Shown here: one piece after another, positions 38,533 to 47,656 of the stretch
Layout: each line of letters begins with the position of its first letter
Numbering within the stretch: position 1 is the stretch's first letter
Assembly (NCBI GenBank): GCA_035714085.1
Contig: DASTMP010000227.1
Coordinates: 29,767-93,766, forward strand
DNA: 64,000 nt
Direction: 5' to 3'
Origin: JAJVID01 sp035714085
Lineage (GTDB): Bacteria; Acidobacteriota; Blastocatellia; RBC074
The notes under the pieces: generated by a model
The model's database searches: none
Seen by the model: the letters and a program-made list of their open reading frames with translations, nothing else
What the model was told of the DNA's origin: nothing
Made by a program: the position numbers and the translations under genes

Positions 38533-40944
38533 ATGCAAACACTGCTGCGAGACCTGCGCTACGGCGCGCGAATGTTGTTGAAGAAACCCGGCTTCACTTT
38601 GATCGTTCTGCTCACGCTCGGCCTTGGCATTGGCGCGAACACGGCCATCTTCAGCGTGGTCGATGCAGTGCTCTTACGCGCCTTACCCTATCCGCAGCCT
38701 GAGCGGCTGATCGTCTTGACGGAGAAGACGCGGGAGGGGCGGCGGATGGGTGTGGCCTATCCGAATTACCAGGATTGGCGTGAGCGCGCCCAATCATTCA
38801 CGGAGATGGTGGGCTTTCGCGGCGAACTGCTCAATCTGACTGGGGTGGATAAGCCGGTGAGGTTGCAAGGTCGGGCGGTGAGTTGGAATTTCTTTCGCAT
38901 GTTGGGTGTAAAGCCGCAACTCGGAAGGCTGTTCGTCGCAGAAGATGACCAGGAATCGGCGGCGCGAACAGCGGTGCTCAGCCACGCGATTTGGCAGGGG
39001 AATTTCGGCGGCGATCCTGCGATCACGGGCAAGGCGATCTCACTCAACGGAAGTAGTTATACGGTAATCGGCGTTACGCCGCCCGGGTTCGAGTTCTTTC
39101 AGAAAGATGATCTTTTCATTCCGCTCGGCGTTTCCCTCAGGCCGGTTGATCGGGGGCGTGGCAATCACAGCGGTTTAAATGTCCTGGCGCGGTTGAAGGA
39201 CGGAGTCAGTTGGGAGCAAGCGAGCGCCGAGATGGACACGCTCGCCGCGCAACTCGAACGAGCCTATCCCGAGACCAACAGCGGCAACGGCGCGCTGACA
39301 TACCGGCTGCTTGACCGATACATGTCAGACGTCAGCCAGGCCTTGTGGGTGTTGCTGGCCGCAGTCGGGGTTGTATTGCTGATCGCCTGTGTAAACGTGG
39401 CGAATCTGTTGTTGGCGCGCGCGGCGGAACGGCAGAAAGAAATCGCGATCCGGCTCGCGCTTGGCGCCGGACGCTGGCGCATTATTCGGCAGTTGCTGAG
39501 CGAGAGCCTATTGCTGGCGGTTTTGAGCGGGTTGACGGGGCTGCTGCTGGGTATTTGGATGCTGGCGGGGTTGTTGAAACTCGCGCCGGAGGGGATTGCG
39601 CGGCTCAGCCAAACCCGGCTGGACGTGACGGTGCTGTTATTTACACTGGGCGTCTCGCTGCTGACGGGGTTGCTATTCGGCTTGCTGCCGGCGTTGCAGT
39701 CGGCGCGTCATGAACAACATGAGGCATTGAAGGAAGGCGGGCGCGCCGGAACCGGCGCGGGGCGCGAAAGGGCGCGTAGAGGATTGCTCGTGGCGGAAGT
39801 CGGGTTGTCGCTGGTGTTGTTGGTGGCGGCAGGGCTGATGCTGCGGACCGTCCACCGGTTGACGCAGGTTGATCCGGGCTTTGCTACGGAGAACCTGCTG
39901 ACGATGCAATTCAGCTTGCCACGGACCGCATATGATGAGCCGCGCCTTCAGACTTTTTACAACGAATGCGTCACGCGCATCGAAGCCCTGCCGGGCGTGC
40001 GAGCGGCAGGGCTGACTCTTTCGCTGCCGATTGACGGCTCGAATTGGAATTCGGTCTTCATCGTCGCGGACAAACCCGCGCCGCCACGCGCCGAGCTGGC
40101 GTCTTCGGCCTTCACCCCCGTAAGCGCGAACTACTTCAAGGCGATGGGCATACGCCTCCTGAAAGGCCGCGTGTTCACGGAAGCCGACACAGCCGGCAAG
40201 CCCGCCGTTACTGTGATCAACGAGAGGCTCGCCGCGCGGATGTGGCCGGGCGCCGACCCCATTGGCAAACGCTTGAAGCAGGGCTGGCCGGAAGACCAAA
40301 CGCCGTGGCGCGAAGTGATCGGCGTAGTCGCCGACGTTAAGCTGAACGGCGTGGATAGTAATACGCCGCTACAGTCTTATTTGCCGCTGGCGCAGGAATC
40401 TTCCCCTTTCCTGGGCCTGGTCGTCCGCACTTCGGGCGACCCGCTGAATTTTGCCGCGACTGTCGAGCGGACCATTCACTCGTTGGACAAAGATTTACCA
40501 GTGTTCAACGCGTATTCGATGGATCAATTGCTGGGCAATGCCATCGCCTGGCAGCGGCTGATGATGGCGTTGTTGCTCTGTTTTGCCTCCCTGGCGGCGC
40601 TGCTGGCGGCGGTCGGGATTTACGGCGTGATTTCGTATTCGGTGAGCATGCGTACGCATGAAATTGGCATTCGCATGGCGCTGGGCGCGAGCTCGGGCGA
40701 CGTGTTGCGGCTGGTCGTCGGGCAGGGGATGAAACTGACGCTGGTCGGCGTCGCTTTGGGATTGGGCGCCGCCTTCGCGCTGACGCGGTGGATGGAGACG
40801 CTGTTATTCGGCGTGGGCGCCACCGACCCGCTGACATTTGTCTCAGTCGCGCTGCTATTGACGATAGTCGCGCTGGTGGCCTGTTGGATACCGGCGCGGC
40901 GGGCGACGAAAGTCGACCCGATGGTCGCGCTCAGATGCGAATAG
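38533..40944 (+). CDS. ADOP9: orphan permease, 803 aa
   Basis: Last of the tandem block. TLLRDLRYGARMLLKKPGF; upstream site is CAGGGGGAATT, a variant of the GGAGGAATT used by its neighbours. Helix 1 GIGANTAIFSVVDAVLL. FtsX core 1: LLIACVNVANLLLARAAERQKEIAIRLALGAGRWRIIRQLLSES. Second half: RARRGLLVAEVGLSLVLLVAAG. FtsX core 2: MRTHEIGIRMALGASSGDVLRL, then LLFGVGATDPLTF. Ends IPARRATKVDPMVALRCE with TAG opening truncated element I. It faces the convergent LysR gene. Confidence 0.92.
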   Translation: MQTLLRDLRYGARMLLKKPGFTLIVLLTLGLGIGANTAIFSVVDAVLLRALPYPQPERLIVLTEKTREGRRMGVAYPNYQDWRERAQSFTEMVGFRGELLNLTGVDKPVRLQGRAVSWNFFRMLGVKPQLGRLFVAEDDQESAARTAVLSHAIWQGNFGGDPAITGKAISLNGSSYTVIGVTPPGFEFFQKDDLFIPLGVSLRPVDRGRGNHSGLNVLARLKDGVSWEQASAEMDTLAAQLERAYPETNSGNGALTYRLLDRYMSDVSQALWVLLAAVGVVLLIACVNVANLLLARAAERQKEIAIRLALGAGRWRIIRQLLSESLLLAVLSGLTGLLLGIWMLAGLLKLAPEGIARLSQTRLDVTVLLFTLGVSLLTGLLFGLLPALQSARHEQHEALKEGGRAGTGAGRERARRGLLVAEVGLSLVLLVAAGLMLRTVHRLTQVDPGFATENLLTMQFSLPRTAYDEPRLQTFYNECVTRIEALPGVRAAGLTLSLPIDGSNWNSVFIVADKPAPPRAELASSAFTPVSANYFKAMGIRLLKGRVFTEADTAGKPAVTVINERLAARMWPGADPIGKRLKQGWPEDQTPWREVIGVVADVKLNGVDSNTPLQSYLPLAQESSPFLGLVVRTSGDPLNFAATVERTIHSLDKDLPVFNAYSMDQLLGNAIAWQRLMMALLLCFASLAALLAAVGIYGVISYSVSMRTHEIGIRMALGASSGDVLRLVVGQGMKLTLVGVALGLGAAFALTRWMETLLFGVGATDPLTFVSVALLLTIVALVACWIPARRATKVDPMVALRCE

Positions 40945-41002
40945 GTTTCAGGTGTCAGGTTTCAGGTGTCAGGTTTCAGATAAGGAATGAGGTCGCAGCC
41001 TT
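40944..41002 (+). repeat. CAGG-heptad element I, truncated
   Basis: Left arm of about five heptads, starting in the ADOP9 stop, followed by core bases GATAAGGAATGAGGTCGCAG of the B/F/A family, most like A in reverse complement (GAGG rather than GACG). No right arm is present; LysR-side sequence begins instead. Confidence 0.8.
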
Positions 41003-41017
41003 GCGGTAGATGACAGT

Positions 41018-41971
41018 TCAGGTTCGTGCGACTTCGTGGGCGAAGTCTTCGGCGATCTTTCCAGCCGTTCTCATGATTAACTCACGCATCCAGCGGTGCG
41101 CCGGGTCGGCATGGAATCGCTCGTGCCACAGCAGTGTCAGACGCAACGGTGGGATTTCAATCGGCGCGCGCAGCGTTTGTAGCTTCAACTGTTTACTGAA
41201 CCTTCGCGCAAGGTGTTCCGGCATGGTGGCGATGAAGTCACTGGCCGAGACGATGAAAGGAACAGTGGTGAAATGTGGAACCACCACCGCCGTCCGGCGC
41301 GACAGCCCTTTCTGGGCGAGCAGCGTGTCAATCACTCCCAGTCCCTGTTTTTTGTAAAAGACCGCGACATGTTCCGCTTCGGCGTACTGGCGCAGTGAGA
41401 TTCTTCCGCGAATCTTCGGGTGTCCGGCGCGGGTGATGCAGACGTTCTTATCCTCCCACAGCAGTTCGGACCTTACTCTGGCGTCGAGCGTCAGCGCGTC
41501 GGGGAAGAAGCCTATGGCGAGATCGAACGACTCGGCCAATGAATTGGCGGACGGAGCCTCGAAGACGCTCGGCGAGCGCTGGATGCGAAGAGAAACACCG
41601 CCGGCCTGTTCGCGAATGGCTTTGACCATAGGCGGCAGCAGCGTCAACTCGACGTAATCGTTCGTCAGCAGATGAAAGAGTCTCTCGGACGCCGAAGGGG
41701 CGAACGCCGGCTTCTCTTCGAAAATGTCGCGCAACTGCGCCAGCGCAGTCCGCACTGGCCCGATCAACGATTGCGCCGCCGGGGTCGGCGACATGCCTTC
41801 GATAGTACGCACAAACAACGGGTCATCGAACGTGCGGCGCAGCCTCGCCAGGGCGTTGCTCATCGCGGGCTGGCTCAGCCCGACGCGCTTGGCCGCCCGC
41901 GTCACGCCGCGTTCCTCCATGAGCGCCTCGAAGACGAGGAGCAGGTTCAGGTCCATAGTTTGCAGATTCAT
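41018..41971 (-). CDS. LysR-family transcriptional regulator (NodD/PcpR-like)
   Basis: A 317-aa product from ATG 41971 (MNLQTMDLNLLLVFEALMEE); the frame is open to 41992, but that start would place the candidate operator inside the gene. Winged HTH at about 6-65 (GVTRAAKRVGLSQPAMSNALARLRRTFDDPLFVRT), effector domain about 90-305. Sequence wording of the HTH resembles the NodD-like LysR branch. Divergent from the beta-lactamase-like gene at 42098, the most likely target. Its 3' end reaches the truncated element I behind ADOP9. Confidence 0.9.
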   Translation of the reverse strand: MNLQTMDLNLLLVFEALMEERGVTRAAKRVGLSQPAMSNALARLRRTFDDPLFVRTIEGMSPTPAAQSLIGPVRTALAQLRDIFEEKPAFAPSASERLFHLLTNDYVELTLLPPMVKAIREQAGGVSLRIQRSPSVFEAPSANSLAESFDLAIGFFPDALTLDARVRSELLWEDKNVCITRAGHPKIRGRISLRQYAEAEHVAVFYKKQGLGVIDTLLAQKGLSRRTAVVVPHFTTVPFIVSASDFIATMPEHLARRFSKQLKLQTLRAPIEIPPLRLTLLWHERFHADPAHRWMRELIMRTAGKIAEDFAHEVART

Positions 41972-41983
41972 ATCGTGAATACC

Positions 41984-41999
41984 GATTATCACTATAATC
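41984..41999. promoter_or_regulatory. Dyad in the lysR/hydrolase divergent region
   Basis: GATTAT-CACT-ATAATC, perfect 6-bp arms, lies 13 nt upstream of the lysR start. It overlaps an ATCG-N7-CGAT dyad at 41972-41986 region. T-N11-A LysR-type boxes are expected in such a place; assignment is tentative. Confidence 0.4.
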
Positions 42000-42097
42000 C
42001 ATCAAACAAATGCCGGCCAGGGGCGTAATCTTCGGCAATGAGCGTCGTCAACAGTAAACTCAAATGGAACTATTTGATGATGAACAAGAGAGGAGCT

Positions 42098-43582
<1,485 letters not shown>

Positions 43583-44012
43583 ACAAGTGGTCAATGCTTC
43601 TCGGGCTGGTAACAAATTGTTTCGTAATCCATGAAGCTCTCGGCCTTTCTTTTCTCTCGGACGATCCGCGCGTACGCCTCTGGGATCCATGAATCCCAGA
43701 GGCGTACGCGCGGATTGGATAAATACCCGCTCTCGCTTGACTAATCTGATTACCCTCAGCGTTTAATTCTTTAATCTGAAGCGGTACGGCATTTAGTTTC
43801 AATCCCCGCGAGAATTGATCCGATGATTGCAAAGAGATATCAGTGAGGCGCCAGTTTTTTTTGCGCCGCAAGATATTTTGCGTTATTTCTGCGGTTGTTT
43901 TTCGTATCTCTACGCGAGGGCGAATATCGCCTCTTCCTTATTTCTGGAAAGAAACCAATTCTTCTACATACTGACAAATCTGATCATTTTGTTTCAGGAG
44001 GAAGTTGAAGCC
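43583..44012. other. Intergenic region with a long perfect hairpin
   Basis: A 23-bp perfect stem, 43664-43686 with 43693-43715 (core GCGCGTACGCCTCTGGGAT) and a CCATGA loop, is not followed by a T-run. The rest, 43716-44012, is AT-richer. An open frame enters the monooxygenase gene from 43827, but its leader has no family features and the strong AGGAGGAAG at 43997 supports the start at 44013. Confidence 0.6.
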
Positions 44013-45683
44013 ATGAACAAATCCCACATCGTATTGATCGCGCTGATTGGTCTCGGGGCTGGTCTGTTCGCGTTTCCCTCAAGCCAGGCGACAGAAACGA
44101 CGTCATCGACTAAGAACGTCACATTCAACAAAGACGTCGCGCCGATCTTTTTCAAAAGTTGCGCCGAATGCCACCGCCCGGGCGAGTCCGCGCCGTTTTC
44201 GGTCCTGAGTTATAAAGACGTGCGCCCGTGGGCGAAATCAATCCGCGAAAAAGTGGTCAACCGCGAAATGCCTCCGTGGCACGCTGACCCGCACGTCGGC
44301 GAATGGGCCAACGACCGTCGCCTGAAACAGCAGGAGATTGACGCCATCACCGCCTGGATTGACGGTGGGGCGAAGGAAGGCGACGCCAGGGATTTACCCT
44401 CAGCGCCACAATTTGTCGAGGGCTGGACAATCGGCAAACCGGATGTGGTGATTGAAATACCAGAAGAGTTCACGCTGGAGGGAAGCGGGCCGGACGAGTA
44501 TCAATACTTCGACGTGCCGACCAATTTCACCGAAGACAAATACGTGCAGATGGCCGAAGCGCGTCCTGGCAACCGCCGTGTCGTCCATCACGTCATTGCC
44601 TTCGTTGTCCCGCCCGGAAGTCCCAACATGGCCAAAATCCCGAAAGAGCAGCGGGACAAGACGCTGGAAATGTCGTTGAAGAACAGCCCGTTTTACCGTG
44701 ACGGCCATCTGATCCGCTTGAAACCCGACCAGCCGGTTTACAACGACGCCAACGATTTCCCTCCAAACATGCGTGGCGACGGCGGCATTGGCGATTTCCT
44801 GACCGGTTACGCGCCGGGCAGCATGCCCAGCGTGTGGAATCCAGGCGTCGCCAAGAAGATCCCGGCGGGCGCGACTATCCGCTTCCAGGTTCATTACTCA
44901 AAAGTCGCCGGCAGCGAGCAGAAGGATCGTTCAAAGATCGGATTGATCTTCGCCAAACAGCCGCCCGAGAAGACGATTAAGTCTCGCGCCGCGTCAAACA
45001 TCTTCTTTCAGATTCCGCCCGGCGCCGAACGCCACAAGGTCACGGCCTTCTGGAAGCCGTCCGTTGACGTCACAATCTACTCACTGTCGCCACATATGCA
45101 TTATCGCGGCGCGGCGATGGAATACAAGGTTGTTTATCCAGACGGTAAATCGGAGACGCTGTTGAATGTGCCGAAATACAGTTTCAACTGGCAGATGACC
45201 TACAATCCGAAACAGCTACTGCATATTCCTGCGGGAAGCAGGATCGAGGTCACAGGGTATTTCGATAACTCGGCGAAGAACAAATTCAATCCCGATCCGA
45301 CCAAATCGGTACGCTACGGCGAGCCTACTTATGACGAGATGATGATGGGTTTTGTGGAATACGTCACCGAAAAACCGAAACAACTGGCCAGGATCGATCC
45401 GCTGCTCTTCGACACTTACGCAGGCAAATACGATATCGGGAGAAACCTCGCTTTTGTGGTGAGCCGAGAGGGATCCCGCTATTTCATCAAGTCGCCGGGC
45501 GGCTATAAAGCCGAGATGTTGCCGCTTACGGAGACCAGGTTCTCCATACCCGATTTCGAAGAGCAATTGACTTTCGTCAAAGACGAAAAGGGCGAAGTCA
45601 TCGAAATGCTTGTGGAGCAAAACGGCGGCGTCGGTCATCGCAAGAAAGTCAAAGAAGGCGCCGCAGGCAGCGGGCAACAGTAA
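44013..45683 (+). CDS. Cytochrome c domain fused to copper type II monooxygenase-like domains
   Basis: A 556-aa exported product (leader about 1-27). The N-terminal cytochrome c has heme motif C50-A-E-C53-H54 and a candidate axial Met in REMPPWH. The next about 330 residues resemble the two beta-domains of ascorbate-dependent copper type II monooxygenases (PHM/DBM-like), with VVHHVIAF near 190 and SPHMHYRG near 360 as candidate copper His sites. A C-terminal about 90-residue beta domain (FDTYAGKYDIGRN) is like the DUF3471 tails of serine hydrolases. Oxidation of an organic substrate in the periplasm is a family-based guess. Terminator follows. Confidence 0.8.
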   Translation: MNKSHIVLIALIGLGAGLFAFPSSQATETTSSTKNVTFNKDVAPIFFKSCAECHRPGESAPFSVLSYKDVRPWAKSIREKVVNREMPPWHADPHVGEWANDRRLKQQEIDAITAWIDGGAKEGDARDLPSAPQFVEGWTIGKPDVVIEIPEEFTLEGSGPDEYQYFDVPTNFTEDKYVQMAEARPGNRRVVHHVIAFVVPPGSPNMAKIPKEQRDKTLEMSLKNSPFYRDGHLIRLKPDQPVYNDANDFPPNMRGDGGIGDFLTGYAPGSMPSVWNPGVAKKIPAGATIRFQVHYSKVAGSEQKDRSKIGLIFAKQPPEKTIKSRAASNIFFQIPPGAERHKVTAFWKPSVDVTIYSLSPHMHYRGAAMEYKVVYPDGKSETLLNVPKYSFNWQMTYNPKQLLHIPAGSRIEVTGYFDNSAKNKFNPDPTKSVRYGEPTYDEMMMGFVEYVTEKPKQLARIDPLLFDTYAGKYDIGRNLAFVVSREGSRYFIKSPGGYKAEMLPLTETRFSIPDFEEQLTFVKDEKGEVIEMLVEQNGGVGHRKKVKEGAAGSGQQ

Positions 45684-45703
45684 CGCAAGTTCTCATTCAA
45701 TAT

Positions 45704-45750
45704 CGTCCGCTTTTGGGACCAATAGTTCCCAGAAGCGGACGTTCTATTTC
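45704..45750 (+). terminator. Probable terminator of the cytochrome/monooxygenase gene
   Basis: Stem CGTCCGCTTTTGGGA (45704-45718) with TCCCAGAAGCGGACG (45727-45741), one wobble, 8-nt loop, followed by TTCTATTTC. Confidence 0.65.
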
Positions 45751-45932
45751 CCGATCTTGCAAAGCTCTATCGAACAAGTTTAGTGTACTCATCAGTTAGC
45801 CTGTAGTTTCAAATGGCACGGGATTTGGGTTTCGCTTCAATTGATATGGTGTCAATTCGCTGACCTTTCATTTCAGCAAGGCTATCAAATATATGGACTA
45901 TATGGACTTGAAGAATGTGAAGGAGACGTCAG

Positions 45933-46475
45933 ATGAAGTTAGAGACAATTGGCGCGGAGAGCGCCACAACTATTTGGACTATTGACCCCCAGTACGCGAG
46001 CGTCGAGTTCAGCGCCAAAATGCTGTTCTTCACGGTCAAAGGCCGGCTCACCGACTTCGGCGGAAAGATAACGCTCGACGAAAACGACATTTACCGCTCG
46101 TCGGTCGAGGCGACGATCAACGCCGCGAGCGTCACGACCGGGGTCAAAATGCGCGACGAGCATCTGCGATCGAAGGATTTTCTCGACGCCGCCAACCACC
46201 CGAAGATTCATTTTCAGAGCGCGAGCGTCGGTCGCGGCAGAGACCGAGACATGCTTCGCGTCAACGGAACGCTGACGATCAAGGGCCAAAGTCGCGAGGT
46301 CGCGTTCGACGTGACGATAACCGACCGCAGCCGCTCGCCTCATGGCGACGAGATCCTCTACTTTGCGGCGGTGGCCGAGATCGACCGTTTCGTTTTCGGG
46401 GTCAAATACGCTCGCGGGCTGATCGCGCGAACGGTCAAAATATTGATTCAGGCCCAGGCGTCCAAGCGGCGTTGA
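45933..46475 (+). CDS. YceI-family protein
   Basis: A 180-aa product with AAGGAGA upstream of ATG 45933. The lipocalin-like YceI domain covers nearly the whole protein: WTIDPQYASVEFSAKMLFFTVKGRLTDFGG start, MRDEHLRSKDFLDAANHP in the middle, GTLTIKGQSREVAFDV later. Members bind polyprenoid lipids and are often periplasmic, but no signal peptide is seen here, suggesting a cytoplasmic member. Stands alone between the monooxygenase gene and a convergent oxygenase. Confidence 0.92.
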   Translation: MKLETIGAESATTIWTIDPQYASVEFSAKMLFFTVKGRLTDFGGKITLDENDIYRSSVEATINAASVTTGVKMRDEHLRSKDFLDAANHPKIHFQSASVGRGRDRDMLRVNGTLTIKGQSREVAFDVTITDRSRSPHGDEILYFAAVAEIDRFVFGVKYARGLIARTVKILIQAQASKRR

Positions 46476-46522
46476 TTAAATGACTCGCCGTTTCAGCTCT
46501 TGGCCTATGGACCCCGGATCGG

Positions 46523-47533
46523 TCACAACACCTCACGTCGCAACTGCGGGAAGACTTTCGACACTTTGTCGAGCAGGTAATCGCCATAGGTCCCACGAAA
46601 TTCGTGGACGCTGGCTCGATCCCATCGCTCACCCCGGTCATCGACTGCGATGTGATCGAGCGGAAGAGGCTCAACTTCGGCGTTGAAGTTTGGGTCGAAG
46701 AAGAACGGGAACGACAGCCGGTCGCGCCCACTCACGTTCCGCACGCGATGCGGAGTTGAACGGTACAGCCCGCCAGTCAACCGATCCAGCATGTCGCCGA
46801 TGTTGCAGATGAACGATCCTGGGACGGGAGGAGCTTCGATCCATTGCGATTGCGATTTGACCTGTAAGCCTCCCGATTCACCCTGCTTCAAAATCGTCAG
46901 CAACCCGTAATCGGTGTGCTCCCCAACGCCCCATCCGGTCGCTGTGGCCCTCGTAGTTGGAGCCGGGTAATTGAATATCCGAAACAGGATCAGCGGGTCG
47001 CCCGTGTAGTGATCGCCGAAGTAAGATTCATCGATGCCAAGGCCGAGGGCTATGCCGCGCATCAACGCGTGGCCAAGCTCGGTCATCACGGCCAGGTATT
47101 CCAAAACCGTCTCGCGGAATTCCGGGATGTTAGAAGGAAAGAGGTTCGGGCCGTGCATCGGGACGCCGGCCCGCGCCATCGGATGATCCTCTCCAAGCTC
47201 CGCGCCGAAATATATGCCCTCTTTCATATCGGGCTGGCCTGAAGTCAATTCGCCTCCGACAGGAAAGTAGCCGCGCCAGGCTCTCCCGCCACGGGCCATC
47301 CGGATCTCCATCTTTGCTTCAACGTCCTGAGCGAAGAAGCGCCGGCTGAAATGTTCAAGCCGTTGCTGCAAGCCTTCATCCACGCCATGTCCGGTGATAT
47401 AAAAGAAGCCGCACTCTCGGCAGGCTTGGCCGATCATGGCGGCAACGGCATGACGACCTTCTGTTCCCCCTATCAGTGGGCCGGTGTTAATTATCGGAAT
47501 GCTATATTCAACGTCTTCTTCCACTGTTTCCAT
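46523..47533 (-). CDS. 2-oxoglutarate/Fe(II)-dependent oxygenase, isopenicillin N synthase-like
   Basis: A 336-aa product from ATG 47533 (METVEEDVEYSIPII), with GAGG five bases upstream; the 22 extra residues of the open frame are hydrophobic but unlike the family. N-terminal DIOX_N segment about 10-130 (ACRECGFFYITGHGVD). The catalytic double-stranded helix has H206-T-D208 and H262 as iron ligands and R272-x-S274 for 2-oxoglutarate. Substrate unknown. Same strand as, and 123 nt upstream of, the ADOP10 3' end order is ADOP10 then oxygenase, so the two may be co-transcribed. Confidence 0.9.
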   Translation of the reverse strand: METVEEDVEYSIPIINTGPLIGGTEGRHAVAAMIGQACRECGFFYITGHGVDEGLQQRLEHFSRRFFAQDVEAKMEIRMARGGRAWRGYFPVGGELTSGQPDMKEGIYFGAELGEDHPMARAGVPMHGPNLFPSNIPEFRETVLEYLAVMTELGHALMRGIALGLGIDESYFGDHYTGDPLILFRIFNYPAPTTRATATGWGVGEHTDYGLLTILKQGESGGLQVKSQSQWIEAPPVPGSFICNIGDMLDRLTGGLYRSTPHRVRNVSGRDRLSFPFFFDPNFNAEVEPLPLDHIAVDDRGERWDRASVHEFRGTYGDYLLDKVSKVFPQLRREVL

Positions 47534-47656
47534 CACGACCTCGGAGTAAAAATGAGCGATAAAAAGAGAGAATTGAAGAGAGAGTATAAGCTGAATCATT
47601 GTCCGATGGGCGTCTATCCCTGACTAAGAGAGTTATTTCAGAGGAACGGATCGCGC

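Noticed and set aside
43827..44012. Upstream start for the cytochrome c/monooxygenase gene
   Set aside because: A clear signal peptide and AGGAGGAAG belong to the start at 44013.
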